Below, one piece after another: positions 1-8,588 of a stretch of 44,612 nt of DNA (position 1 is the first letter of the stretch; each line of letters begins with the position of its first letter). The position numbers and the translations under genes were made by a program. The notes below the pieces were generated by a model that was not told the origin of the DNA, ran no database searches, and saw only the letters and a list, made by a program, of their open reading frames with translations. The DNA comes from Pseudanabaena sp. FACHB-2040. Lineage in GTDB: Bacteria > Cyanobacteriota > Cyanobacteriia > Phormidesmidales > Phormidesmidaceae. Where the stretch lies: positions 1 through 44,612 of the forward strand of contig NZ_JACJQO010000039.1 of assembly GCF_014696715.1 (NCBI RefSeq), written 5' to 3'.

Positions 1-2
1 GC

Positions 3-101
3 CTAGTTCGTAAGACCTTGTCGTTCTCCAAAAAGTTGAGTAACCACGTTGGTGCAATTTGGTATTTTGTGCATCATTACAATGCCTCTTTGCGTTCTTA
101 A
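3..101 (+). pseudogene. IS1-family transposase, C-terminal end (cut by window edge)
   Basis: The frame starting at base 3 reads 32 codons to TAA at 99-101. It gives LVRKTLSFSKKLSNHVGAIW followed by YFVHHYNASLRS, which matches the C-terminus of cyanobacterial IS1-type transposases. There is no start codon because the reading frame enters from outside the window, so I cannot tell whether the element is intact upstream. It abuts the truncated LLM duplicate, so it may mark a rearrangement end. Confidence 0.7.
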
Positions 102-149
102 CCATTACTATTCCTTACTACCGCAGAGCCAATTTCATATCCGTTTTCT

Positions 150-352
150 CTATCTTGTTACCCTAGCCGAACTTGAGTTGAACCATGCCCGCATATTTTA
201 ATCGTTCAAGAGTGGCGACATTTGCATTCCAATCAGTTCAATGGAGCGCATCAGTTGGACGTGGTTCATCTGCGCGTTTTCCATTTGAGAAGTTACTCGT
301 GAAATGCCGCCGAGCGATTCGCTGTAACGGCGGATTTTCTCCGCCACTTCTT
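150..352 (-). pseudogene. LLM flavin oxidoreductase, duplicated 3' end only
   Basis: This is a diverged copy of the last ~50 codons plus 3' flank of the intact LLM gene at 3970-4992. It includes the EEVAEKIRR..SESLGGISRV and NAQMNH.QLMRSIELIG stretches and a shared flank (CTTGTTACCCTA near 153; 3927 in the parent). Homology stops at 352, where the parent reads on as GSPEEVAEK and the copy becomes unrelated sequence. It has no FMN- or substrate-binding region and is not functional. Confidence 0.88.
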
Positions 353-405
353 CGGGAAAACTAGCTAGGTCAAGGAACACGAACGGTTTTAGCAACTCGC
401 CAAGG

Positions 406-879
406 TCACCAGAACTTTGCGCCGCTCATGGCTGCCATGAACACCATCGGGTTCCAGTACTCGCGGTAATTGACGATCAACCCATTCTTGACAGTCACAA
501 ACGTGGCGTAGCTCATTTCATAGGGATTGCCGTTGCTGATCACCCGGCCTGAGACGCTCCACTCGGCAATAGCCATGTTGGGGTCATCGGTAGAGTTGAT
601 CTTCAGCGTGGGAATCCGCTGCAAGTCAATGACGCTAGGATAGTTCTTCAAATACTCGTAGATAGCCGCTCGGCCCACCAGCTTTCTGGTCGCCACGTCG
701 GGCGCGAAGGGGAATTCGACGACGACGTTTTCGTCGCAGAGTTCAGCCCAGCCCTTAATATCTTTGGCTAGGAAAGTGTCCAGACTGCACTTCAGCAATT
801 GCGCTGCGGTCAGACCCGCAGGTGCGCCGGGATCGGTGATGGCGAGCGTGGCTTCGCTATGGAGGTGATCTTCTTGCAT
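406..879 (-). CDS. NTF2-like / SnoaL-like fold protein (PhzA/PhzB-like)
   Basis: A 157-residue protein of the NTF2-like cone-fold superfamily. An N-terminal helix pair (TAAQLLKCSLDTFLAKDIKGW), an acidic WAELCDENVVVEFPF strand and a C-terminal REYWNPMVFMAAM segment resemble PhzA/PhzB and limonene-epoxide-hydrolase-type proteins. Members bind or turn over small hydrophobic molecules; no substrate can be assigned. It is a single gene on the minus strand next to a reductase. Confidence is high for the fold and low for activity. Confidence 0.8.
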   Translation of the reverse strand: MQEDHLHSEATLAITDPGAPAGLTAAQLLKCSLDTFLAKDIKGWAELCDENVVVEFPFAPDVATRKLVGRAAIYEYLKNYPSVIDLQRIPTLKINSTDDPNMAIAEWSVSGRVISNGNPYEMSYATFVTVKNGLIVNYREYWNPMVFMAAMSGAKFW

Positions 880-1131
880 GTGATTTTGTCCAAGTTAAAG
901 TTACAAATGTTGACTTGCCCTGCGTGCGGTAATCTCGGGGCTATGGTTCAGTCCGGTTGTGTTGCTGTCGCTAATCGGGTGCTCCGCTCAAGCCACCCAT
1001 GCGGGTATTCATCACATAGGGACCAACGCCCAGCGGCTTCACAGTCGTGAAACCCGACGCGCGCTTATGGCCCGCAGCTAGGACCATAAGCGATGAAATT
1101 TCGATGCTCGTCGGAGACTTCTTCTGCGCGA

Positions 1132-1821
1132 TCAGATCTTGATGAAGTTGTGCGCAGCCAATGAACCAAACGGCAAAGACGCAATCGTGCCGCCAGCTTC
1201 CAGAGTGCCTAGATCCACAGGGAAGAAGCCCGTGCCGTCAATGATTTTTCGCACTTGGGTTTTGGCATCGGCGTCGTCACCTGAGTAGAACAGCACCCGC
1301 TGTCCACCAGACACTTTAGGCTCTTGCAATAGGTTCACCTCCAGGTGATTAAAGGCTTTCACTACGCGTGCACCCGGTATGTATTGCTTGAACACCTCGC
1401 TGGAGGATTTGCCGCCTAGATCAACAGCCCTGATACCGTAGGCTGCCAGCGGATTGCTGGGGTCTTTGGCATCAGGTGAATCTGGGTCGAGGAATTCAAC
1501 TGGGTTGGTACTGTCAATGACGATGCGACCATTCCATGCAGGCAGGGCACTGAATACCTTCTCTGCATCGACCCAGCGCACAGCCGCAATGACGATGTCG
1601 GCGCTGGCGGCTTCGGCAACAGTGCCGGCCTTTATGGAGGGGCCCACTTCGGCCACAAAGTCAGCCAGCGATTCCGGTCCGCGCCTGTTGGCTATGGTGG
1701 CTGCAATGCCATTTTTTGCCAACATGCGCGCCAGGTTTGAGCCGAGGGCTCCTGAACCAATAATTCCGATACTCATATCGATGTTTGCAGAGTTTTCTTG
1801 ACCAAGGGTAATGTCAGACAT
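1132..1821 (-). CDS. NADPH-dependent F420 reductase-like oxidoreductase
   Basis: Rossmann-fold reductase of the F420H2:NADP oxidoreductase / ProC-like group. The dinucleotide motif GIIGSGALGSNLARMLAKNG lies near the N-terminus. It is followed by IANRRGPESL, whose RR suggests NADPH preference, then IVIDSTNPVEF and KAFNHLEVNLL. I start it at the ATG at 1819-1821, which has an upstream GGAG; the frame is open to 1896, and the family core begins at the ATG at 1774-1776. The first 15 residues ([15 protein letters not shown]) do not belong to this family: they match the start of an alpha/beta hydrolase gene also found at 10379-10433. The gene therefore appears to use a borrowed translation start. 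Confidence 0.85.
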   Translation of the reverse strand: MSDITLGQENSANIDMSIGIIGSGALGSNLARMLAKNGIAATIANRRGPESLADFVAEVGPSIKAGTVAEAASADIVIAAVRWVDAEKVFSALPAWNGRIVIDSTNPVEFLDPDSPDAKDPSNPLAAYGIRAVDLGGKSSSEVFKQYIPGARVVKAFNHLEVNLLQEPKVSGGQRVLFYSGDDADAKTQVRKIIDGTGFFPVDLGTLEAGGTIASLPFGSLAAHNFIKI

Positions 1822-2014
1822 GAGAGGTTTCTCCGTTGTAAATTGATAATGTGTTTTTGTCTGTTGCATCACAATTGTTATGCAGCGATCGAGCACCGTC
1901 TTAACAATGCTGTGTTAAGCAGACTTCAAAATGGGGCAAGCATCCATTGCCTACCGTCATTTCAGAACGACAAGAATCCTTTATTGTTGCCTGAGCGCGA
2001 TCGCCGCGTTTGCC

Positions 2015-2260
2015 GTCTCTAAGATGGCTTTGATTCTGCTTCGGTAGCCAGCGCGGCACGCAGACCAGCATCGAGATTCATGCGGTCTACAAATCGTGAC
2101 AGGTTCTCAAAGCCTTGTAGTCCGACCTGAGTGTTGATCGCCCAACGCAGAATGACAAACAGGTAGGGAGCAGCAATCGATCATTCGCCATTGAGCCAGT
2201 TTCGTCCGTCGAGATAACTGAGGATAGCGACGTTTTCAGTGAGTGAAAAGTGATCGTACT
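2015..2260 (-). pseudogene. Glutathione S-transferase relic
   Basis: The minus strand reads LTENVAILSYLDGRNWLNGE, then a stop in place of the next codons, then SIAAPYLFVILRWAINTQVG and a helical tail ending in TEAESKPS. These match the end of a GST thioredoxin domain joined to part of the helical C-terminal domain, with the N-terminus and a middle section missing. The internal stop and deletion make it non-functional. At 1960-1985 a short stretch also resembles the NTF2-like gene at 33851-34201, too short to be sure. Confidence 0.72.
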
Positions 2261-2288
2261 TGCCTCTACTTCGTTATCGACAACGAAC

Positions 2289-2771
2289 TCACCTTGCTAT
2301 AATGCGTTCCCACAGCAGCTCAAAAACCGCTTCAACACCATCACTCAAGACTGGCGGCGTTACGAGCGTTAGTCGGCTCTCATTAAGAGTAAAGGTGCGA
2401 ACTAATGTTGTACCAACGCGATTAGGAATTGATGCAATTTTGATCTGGTGAGTTACTGTGTTGCCACTCAACGTATAAGTTCCAGCGTAAGCATTGAATG
2501 TTGTAAATGCTTGAGCAAGCTCTTCCACGGGTAAGGATTGCATCTGGGGAGTCAGCGGTGATCTGACCTCCTGACTCAGCGGTGTGCGATCGCTCCTAGA
2601 AAACATCACCATCATGTGACCATCTGATGTGTAAGTGATGTAGCCAACCGGATGAGTTCCATACACGTCTGGAGTCACCGTTCCATCAGCGTAAATGGCA
2701 GTTGCAGAAATTAACTTCCAAATGCCAATTAGCAGATTGTTCTGGATTGATGGTGTAGACATAGTGTGCAA
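2289..2771 (-). CDS. Lipocalin-like domain protein
   Basis: About 157-160 residues of the lipocalin-like family (PF13924 type). LLIGIWKLISATAIYADG at the N-terminus is the typical first strand (G.W.L), followed by GYITYTSDGHMMVMFSRSDR and later VTHQIKIASIPN..G..LVRTF. These small beta-barrel proteins often sit beside aromatic-metabolism genes; no ligand is known here. The start may be the ATG at 2760-2762 rather than 2771. It lies 21 bp downstream of the intradiol dioxygenase on the same strand, so the two are probably cotranscribed. Confidence 0.82.
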   Translation of the reverse strand: MHTMSTPSIQNNLLIGIWKLISATAIYADGTVTPDVYGTHPVGYITYTSDGHMMVMFSRSDRTPLSQEVRSPLTPQMQSLPVEELAQAFTTFNAYAGTYTLSGNTVTHQIKIASIPNRVGTTLVRTFTLNESRLTLVTPPVLSDGVEAVFELLWERIIAR

Positions 2772-2792
2772 CCATTGCTTGATGATTCTCCG

Positions 2793-3656
2793 CTAGAGAG
2801 TAGCGGGTTTCAACACAAAATCAAACTCAGTCGTGTGAAACGGTTTACTTTGATTGTGTGCCTTGAGTTCGTCTAGTGCTTCGTGCTTTTGCAATTGAAC
2901 GATCGCCGATCGCACGGCAAAGGTTGTATCTGAATCCAGGTGAGGATCGCCAGCAATAAAAATTTGTGTTGTCAGTGGAGTGTACTCCGGAGCACTGAGT
3001 TTGAAATGGATGTGAGCCGCCCGCCAGGGATGCCGTCCCAAGAGTCCCAGCAACTCGCCACATGGACCGCTGCTTGGCACTTTGTAACCTAGTGGCACGA
3101 CGGTTTCAAACATATACTTTCCACTCTTGTTCGTTTTGAAACGTCCGCGAAAATTCCCCAACGGCTGAGATGGCTCTTGGACATCATATAATCCTTTGGA
3201 ATTGGGTTGCCAAATATCAATCAGAGCATTGGCGATCGGTTGACCGTTCAAATCTAAAACCCTGCCTGACAGGAAAAGCGAATCTCCTTCTGTATCAATA
3301 CCCAAGCGATTGCCCATCTGCCGTTCTGGTGCATTCGGCACATACAATGGTCCTTCTAAATTGCTTTCTGTACTGCGATGGGCATCGTGCAGCAATTCTA
3401 CCAACTCCGAGATCCCTAGTAGATCCGTCAACAAATGGATCTCTCCAGTGGGAATCTCTTGAGTGTGATGACTTGCCTGGTTGAGAAAATTACGTCCCTG
3501 CTGCAACTCGGGTTCCGTAAGATTCACCTCGCGCGCAAAGTCATGCAAATGTCGAACCAAGCTCGTGTAAATTTCATAGAGTCGCGGGTGAGATTTGCCG
3601 CGATCGCCATGATTAATGACGGCTTCAGTGATAGTGTCAAATGTGATGTTCTGCAT
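2793..3656 (-). CDS. Intradiol ring-cleavage dioxygenase (catechol/hydroxyquinol 1,2-dioxygenase type)
   Basis: A 287-residue Fe(III) enzyme that cleaves catechol-type rings between the two hydroxyls. The N-terminal helical dioxygenase_N domain (roughly 20-110) is followed by the beta-sandwich. The four iron ligands of the family are visible: Tyr in SKGLYDVQ (about 155), Tyr in VVPLGYKVPSSG (about 190), and two His in WRAAHIHFKL (about 215). Length and order fit catechol or hydroxyquinol 1,2-dioxygenases; the exact substrate cannot be read off. No other beta-ketoadipate pathway gene is in the window, so it is likely a stand-alone activity. All ligands are kept and the frame is clean. Confidence 0.92.
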   Translation of the reverse strand: MQNITFDTITEAVINHGDRGKSHPRLYEIYTSLVRHLHDFAREVNLTEPELQQGRNFLNQASHHTQEIPTGEIHLLTDLLGISELVELLHDAHRSTESNLEGPLYVPNAPERQMGNRLGIDTEGDSLFLSGRVLDLNGQPIANALIDIWQPNSKGLYDVQEPSQPLGNFRGRFKTNKSGKYMFETVVPLGYKVPSSGPCGELLGLLGRHPWRAAHIHFKLSAPEYTPLTTQIFIAGDPHLDSDTTFAVRSAIVQLQKHEALDELKAHNQSKPFHTTEFDFVLKPATL

Positions 3657-3753
3657 AATTTAACTCTTTTTTAGTTACGTGATTAATGATGGTTGTTTTA
3701 CGGCGACTATCTTGACTTATAGTCTGTGTCCTAATCTAATTGGCTACAGCTAT

Positions 3754-3920
3754 ACCAGTGCAACTTTGCCTGCAAGTGTTGTCATCTCGCGCTGTCGTTC
3801 GACTACTGCGCTACAGCCTCACCATCTACCATCAACGTTGCACCTGTTGTGAACGATGCCATCTCAGATGATAGAAACAGGACTGCACTTGCAACTTCAA
3901 GCGGTGTTTCAACCCGCCTC
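3754..3920 (-). pseudogene. SDR relic: SDR start joined to the end of another SDR
   Basis: Bases 3754-3785 match the first ~11 codons (MTTLAGKVALV) of the decayed SDR at 7371-7696. Bases 3800-3920 match the last ~38 codons of the intact SDR at 7842-8588 (loss of [10 protein letters not shown] region into the GGYVAQ-type end). Everything between is missing. The fragment runs directly into the 3' flank shared by the two LLM copies. Confidence 0.78.
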
Positions 3921-3969
3921 TTTGTCTTGTTACCCTAACGGAACTTAAGTTGAACTATGTCCGCATATT

Positions 3970-4992
3970 TTAATTGTTTAAGAGTGGCGACATTTGCGTT
4001 CCAATCAGTTCAATGGAGCGCATCAGTTGGGCATGATTCATCTGCGCGTTGTCCATTTGAAAAGTTACTCTCGAAATGCCGCCGAGCGACTCGCTATGAC
4101 GGCGGATTTTCTCTGCCACTTCTTCGGGACTGCCGACCAGTAACGCGCCGGTCGCGCCGCGCTGTGCGTCAAAAGCGGCGCGCGTAACGGGCGGCCAGCC
4201 TCTCTCTCTGCCAATTTTAGTGAACGTTTCGGCGTAGCCCGGAAAGAATTCTTCAACGGCTTGCTCGGTCGTGTCGGCGACATAACCGATTGAATGCAAT
4301 GAAACTTTCAACGTTTCGGGCGCGTGTCCAGCGTACTCTCCGGCATCGCGGTATAAATCTATGAGCGAGCGAAAGCGATGCGTTTCGCCTCCGATAATGG
4401 CAACCACGAGCGGCAGTCCAAGCATTCCGGCGCGGCGGAAAGATTGCGGCGTACCGCCGACCCCGAGCCAGATGGGAAACGGCTTTTGCAGCGGACGCGG
4501 ATAAATCGCTTGGTTTTCCAGCGCGGGGCGAAATTTGCCCGACCAATCGACCGTTTCATTGTCCCGAATTTTGAGCAAGAGTTCGAGCTTTTCAGCGAAA
4601 ATCTCGTCGTAATCGCCGAGACTAAATCCAAATAGCGGAAAGGCTTCGGTGAACGAGCCGCGCCCGACAACCATTTCGGCGCGACCTTTTGAAATCAAAT
4701 CGAGCGTGGCGAATTGTTGAAACACACGCACCGGGTCAGCCGCGCTCAGCACTGTAACCGCGCTGGTTAGACGGATGCGCTCGGTGCGTGCGGCGGCAGC
4801 GGCGAGAATAACCGCGTTTGCCGAATCTAAAAATTCATGCCGATGATGCTCGCCGATACCGAAGATATCCAAGCCGGAACGATCCGCCTGCTCTATTCTC
4901 TCCAGCAGTTCGGCGACAGACTGCGTGGCATCCGCCGTTTCACCATTTTCACTCGTTCCAACCGAGGCAAAGCTGTCAATTCCAACTTCCAT
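3970..4992 (-). CDS. LLM-class flavin-dependent oxidoreductase
   Basis: About 340 residues of the bacterial-luciferase-like monooxygenase family, which use reduced FMN and O2 on aldehydes, sulfonates, alkanes or similar. Family landmarks in order: GLDIFGIGEHHRHEF, RIRLTSAVTVLSAADPVRVF, GRAEMVVGRGSFTEAFPLFG, PFPIWLGVGGTPQSFRRA and SPEEVAEKIRR. The ATG at 4990-4992 is preferred because GGGA lies just upstream; a TTG 12 bp earlier is possible. The sequence is visibly G+C-richer than its neighbours, suggesting transfer. A second, truncated copy of its 3' end lies at 150-352. Confidence 0.92.
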   Translation of the reverse strand: MEVGIDSFASVGTSENGETADATQSVAELLERIEQADRSGLDIFGIGEHHRHEFLDSANAVILAAAAARTERIRLTSAVTVLSAADPVRVFQQFATLDLISKGRAEMVVGRGSFTEAFPLFGFSLGDYDEIFAEKLELLLKIRDNETVDWSGKFRPALENQAIYPRPLQKPFPIWLGVGGTPQSFRRAGMLGLPLVVAIIGGETHRFRSLIDLYRDAGEYAGHAPETLKVSLHSIGYVADTTEQAVEEFFPGYAETFTKIGRERGWPPVTRAAFDAQRGATGALLVGSPEEVAEKIRRHSESLGGISRVTFQMDNAQMNHAQLMRSIELIGTQMSPLLNN

Positions 4993-5104
4993 ATCATTTC
5001 CCAAGCGTTTTGCGAATGAAATAGACTTAATCCAAAACGGTAGAAAGCCTTGCTGTACGAGTTAAGCTGCTGTTCTCTCGCTCAGCAAAAACGCCTAACT
5101 ATCG

Positions 5105-6004
5105 TCAACTCAGAGGGGTCACGCTACTACCGTGATCTGAATTAGCAGGGAGCGGAATGAATTCAGTTTCACCGGGAACCGCTGGGAAGCGGCGGTCTTG
5201 CCAATCTCGTTTTGCCTGCTCGATACGCGCTGGGCGGCTCGACACAAAGTTCCAGTACTTTGTGCGATCGCCCACTGGTGCCCCGCCGATAATCATTGCT
5301 TTTGCCTCAGCCCCCGCACTGATATCTACGGATTCATCCGGCGCTAAAACGGCTAGACGATATGGCTCTAGAGGCTTTCCATTTAAGAATAGACCGGATG
5401 TGACGCTATAAACTGCCCTTTCTAAACCTTCCATTGGCGCTAGCTGAAATTGACTGCCCTCTGTGAAAACGAGCGCTAGGTAAAGAGTAGCAGAGTAGGT
5501 TTTAACTGGTGATTGGTGAGACTGGTAGCTACCGGCGATCAAAGTCGCGCTGGTGCCTGTTTGAATCCACCTCGGTAAATCAGTCGCCGGATAATGTGAA
5601 AAGCTAGGTTCAACTTCTTCAGCGCTTTCGGGGAGGGCAATCCAGGTCTGAATGCCGTGAAGAGTAGATTCTTTCTCTCTAAAGCTCTCGGGCGATCGCT
5701 CAGAATGAACAATACCTTTGCCCGCTGTCATCCAGTTCACCTCGCCCGGAAAAATCTCTTGTACTGTACCTAGACTATCTCTATGCAGAAGGCTTCCTTC
5801 AAACAAATAGGTAACCGTTGCTAAATTGATGTGTGGATGGGGTCTAACATCGACGCCTTTTCCAGCCGGGAAAATAGCTGGGCCTAAGTGATCAAAGAAG
5901 ATGAAAGGGCCAACCATTTTTAGGGTTTCACTCGGCAAGATGCGCTGTACGCTAAACCCACCTAAATTGTGCTTTTCAGGCGTGATTAATTGCTGAATAC
6001 TCAT
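5105..6004 (-). CDS. Pirin family protein (bicupin)
   Basis: A 299-residue pirin. The N-terminal cupin keeps the metal-binding set: His56 and His58 in RPHPHINLATV, and His100 and Glu102 in GKGIVHSERSPE. That is the pattern of pirins with quercetin 2,3-dioxygenase activity (YhhW type). The C-terminal cupin ends in GGAPVGDRTKYWNFVSS. Pirins act either as flavonol dioxygenases or as redox-sensing partners, and sequence alone does not decide which. A decayed isochorismatase-type gene lies just upstream on the same strand, and a copy of the shared 28-bp motif lies beyond that. Confidence 0.92.
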   Translation of the reverse strand: MSIQQLITPEKHNLGGFSVQRILPSETLKMVGPFIFFDHLGPAIFPAGKGVDVRPHPHINLATVTYLFEGSLLHRDSLGTVQEIFPGEVNWMTAGKGIVHSERSPESFREKESTLHGIQTWIALPESAEEVEPSFSHYPATDLPRWIQTGTSATLIAGSYQSHQSPVKTYSATLYLALVFTEGSQFQLAPMEGLERAVYSVTSGLFLNGKPLEPYRLAVLAPDESVDISAGAEAKAMIIGGAPVGDRTKYWNFVSSRPARIEQAKRDWQDRRFPAVPGETEFIPLPANSDHGSSVTPLS

Positions 6005-6064
6005 TTTTTACGATCCATTCTTAGTTGATGTTGTGGACGAAGATACAATCTTAGTTCTACTTCA

Positions 6065-6236
6065 TAAGATAGTAAGAATTGTTGGCATATTGAATACCTT
6101 TGCCGATTTGACAAGACCAATATCATTGTTAATGATTATCGTGCGTTTGTTCATGGCTGTTCAAGTTGGTGAGCTGATAGGGCTGTTGGTCAATCACTAC
6201 CAGGATGCTATCTTCTGGACGAAGCAGTCTTTCTAG
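6065..6236 (-). pseudogene. Isochorismatase-like hydrolase relic (YcaC-type), frameshifted
   Basis: The minus strand from 6235 reads ERLLRPEDSILVVIDQQPYQ then LTNLNSHEQT, the N-terminus of YcaC-like cysteine hydrolases including the catalytic-Asp strand (VVIDQQ). A one-base shift then continues as IIINNDIGLVKSAKVFNMPT and ILTIL before a stop. The remaining two thirds, with the catalytic Lys and Cys, are absent. Confidence 0.75.
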
Positions 6237-6389
6237 ACCGATTTTTTTGATTTTCAGATATAGCTATAGGTTTCCTTTTAGGGATCGATGGTTGCAGAAC
6301 TTTTTTGACTGATGGCAACGTAAAGCAATGAAATCTCCTATGAATGCTGCTTCAGATTCTTGCCTAACTTGAATTAAATGTTATGATTT

Positions 6390-6417
6390 CTAAGGCTCGG
6401 TTTCTTTCAAATTCTTA
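6390..6417 (-). promoter_or_regulatory. Shared 28-bp upstream motif, copy A
   Basis: The minus strand reads TAAGAATTTGAAAGAA then ACCGAGCCTTAG. It matches copies at 13699-13726, 14002-14029 and 17679-17706. It lies about 150 bp upstream of the isochorismatase relic and the pirin. Copy A and copy D share a further ~40 bp of flank (AATCAT.ACA....CAAGTTAG..CAAGAATC). A role as operator or promoter element is inferred from its recurrence and position. Confidence 0.5.
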
Positions 6418-6427
6418 GGGTGTTTTG

Positions 6428-7310
6428 TCAAATCAGCTTCAAGCGCAGCGTGGAACCGATTGCTCCATCGAGGAACGTGTGGATCAAAGCTGCCACCTCC
6501 TCTGCATGCGTCTCCAGCGCGAAATGTCCGGCGTCGAGCAGGTGAATCTTTGCATCCGGGAGATCTCGCTGATAAGCGGCAGCACCAGCGGGCAGAAACG
6601 CCGGATCATGACGTCCCCAGACGGCGAGAAGCGGTGGACGGTGCTCGCGAAAGTACGACTGGAAGGCTGGATAGAGCGCGACGTTGCTGCGGTAGTCGAG
6701 GATCAGATCGAGCTGGATCTCCTCCGCGCCCGGCCGCCCCATGTAGGCGATGTCGAGTTCGTAGCCGTCGGGCGACAAAAGGTTTGGATCGGCTCCGGTG
6801 CCATACTGCCAGTTCTGGATTGTGTCTGGCGCGAGCGAGGGCCGGCAGGCTTCCCGGTTTGCTGCGCTCGGTTCACGCCAATAGGTTTCCCACGGCCCCC
6901 GTTCATCACTAAAACCCTCAATGTAGGCGTTGTCGTTCTGCGAGACGATCGCAGATACGTTCAGGATGGCGCATCGCCAGACACAGACCTACTGGCGCAC
7001 CGTAGTCGAAGGTGTAGAGTACGTATTGATCAAGGGACAAAGCATCGACGAAGCCCTCGATTACGTCGGCAAGGCGGTCGAACGTGTAGTCGAACGTTCC
7101 GCGCGGTGGTACCTTGGTCTGCCCAAAACCAGGCAGATCCGGCGCGACGAGCCGAAAGCGATCGGCGAGCAGAGGGATCAGGTCGCGGAACATGTGGCTA
7201 GCGGTCGGAAAGCCGTGCAACAGCAGTATTACTGGCGCATCGCTTGCCCCCGCTTCGCGGTAGAACACTTCGACATCACCAACCTGTCGAAACCCGTAGC
7301 GTATTTTCAT
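6428..7310 (-). pseudogene. Alpha/beta hydrolase (epoxide hydrolase / haloalkane dehalogenase-like), one frameshift
   Basis: The first frame (7310 to about 6945) gives [20 protein letters not shown] with the HGFP oxyanion motif, then [14 protein letters not shown] and a [20 protein letters not shown] stretch in which Asp takes the nucleophile-elbow place. At about 6948-6952 the frame shifts by one. The other frame continues as [17 protein letters not shown] and ends with LAVWGRHDPAFLPAGA..Y and DAGHFALETHAEEV, supplying the acid and catalytic His. All catalytic parts are present in ~294 codons, so a single indel, or a sequencing error, breaks the gene. It is strongly G+C-rich without HIP1 sites, which suggests transfer. 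Confidence 0.82.
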
Positions 7311-7370
7311 CTCTTTTCCTTTGATTGCGCGGGTAAAAGTTTTGATCTGCTTCGGACTGAACTGCGACGC

Positions 7371-7696
7371 TCAGATTTGGAATCCGCCGGACACATTCAC
7401 TACATTGCCGCTGATGTAGCCAGCGTCTGAACTTTCGAGGAAGCAAACGGTCGCCGCTACCTCCTCCAAGGTTGCGATCCGGCGGATGGCGTGAAGATCC
7501 ATCGCTTCCGCTGCTTCCGGCACTTTGTCGGCTGCGGCTGTTGCCATGTCCGTCGGCATGATACCTGGCTGCACACAGTGATGTTGCGCGGACCAAGATC
7601 GCGCTGGACACCTTTTGCATACCCTACGATCGCTGCTCCTAAACCACGAGAACCAACCGTTACCAGTGCAACCTTGCCTGCAAGCGTTGTCGTCAT
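7371..7696 (-). pseudogene. SDR-family reductase with large internal deletion and frameshift
   Basis: The start reads MTTTLAGKVALVTVGSRGLG, where VG replaces the usual GG of TGGSRGLG. It goes almost at once into YAKGVQRDLGPRNITV, a segment normally ~150 residues later that includes the catalytic Tyr/Lys helix end. After a frame change it ends with QPGIMPTDMATAAADKV and ATVCFLESSDAGYISGNVVN, VSGGF. About 130 codons are missing, so it is not functional. The start region was also copied to 3754-3785. Confidence 0.82.
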
Positions 7697-7841
7697 GATG
7701 GACTCATTTTGATGTATTACTGCTCAATCAAACAGTGCGTAATATCGGGATGCCCTTGAGGAACCAACAGTATGAAGAGTGATCGAGCGGATGATGCAGG
7801 TCAATCGCCACTTGGTCGCGACATTTCGCACTGCTGATCGA

Positions 7842-8588
7842 CTATTGCGCTACATACCCGCCATCTACCATCAACGTTGCACCTGTTGTGAACGATGCCA
7901 GGTCAGATGATAAAAACAGGACTGCATTTGCAACTTCAAGCGGTGTTCCAACTCGTCCGATCGGGTGAAGTCCTGTCAAGTAAGCTTTGGCCTCATCTGT
8001 AACTGCTTCAAACATATCTGTTTGGATTGCCCCTGGTGCAACAGCATTGATGCGAATACCCGCTTTGGCATATTGAAGCGCAGCAGCTTTTGTTAGGCCT
8101 ACTACCGCATGTTTACTCGCGGTGTAGAGAAGTATGTTAGGAAGTGCAACGACTCCAACTACAGATGCCATATTGACGATCGCACCACTTTCCTGTTTCA
8201 ACATCTGAGCAATTTCATATTTCATCGACAACCAAACGCCTTTGACATTGACGTTCATAGTGCGGTCATATTCCGCTTCTGTTTGCTCAATCAATGAGGG
8301 ATTTTCGCCGCCCATTCCTGCATTATTAAAGGCAATATCTAACCGACCAAAAACGCCAACCGCTTTATCAACCATTGCTTGAACATCGGCTTCTTTCGTG
8401 ACATCTGCTTGCACAAAAAACGCCTCTCCGCCAGCTTCCTTAATCAATCGAACCGTTTCTTCACCTTCATCCATTCGACGACCCACCACCACCACCTTTG
8501 CTTGTTGTTTGGCATAAGCGATCGCTGTTGCTCTACCGATTCCCGATGTGCCTCCGGTGACTAACGCCACTTTATCTTGCAGTATCAT
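7842..8588 (-). CDS. SDR family oxidoreductase (copy 1)
   Basis: A 248-residue classical short-chain dehydrogenase. It has the cofactor motif TGGTSGIG, basic [11 protein letters not shown] favouring NADP(H), the NNAG motif, catalytic Ser in NMASVVG and YTASK with the Tyr/Lys pair. The C-terminus ends in [11 protein letters not shown]. Its substrate is unknown. It is closely related along its whole length to the SDR at 11333-12088. Its ATG overlaps the stop codon of the upstream 60-residue protein (ATGA at 8585-8588), so the two are probably translationally coupled. Confidence 0.95.
   Translation of the reverse strand: MILQDKVALVTGGTSGIGRATAIAYAKQQAKVVVVGRRMDEGEETVRLIKEAGGEAFFVQADVTKEADVQAMVDKAVGVFGRLDIAFNNAGMGGENPSLIEQTEAEYDRTMNVNVKGVWLSMKYEIAQMLKQESGAIVNMASVVGVVALPNILLYTASKHAVVGLTKAAALQYAKAGIRINAVAPGAIQTDMFEAVTDEAKAYLTGLHPIGRVGTPLEVANAVLFLSSDLASFTTGATLMVDGGYVAQ

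Noticed and set aside
880-1131. Possible C-terminal gene relic (minus strand, VKPLGVGPYVMNTRM)
   Set aside because: The stretch resembles a pirin-like tail only vaguely and is too short to assign.
6033-6236. Plus-strand 67-codon frame
   Set aside because: The opposite strand carries a readable isochorismatase-like relic, which explains the sequence better.
6425-7201. Plus-strand open frames opposite the alpha/beta hydrolase
   Set aside because: They are antisense to clear hydrolase motifs on the minus strand; the products are Arg-rich without a family.
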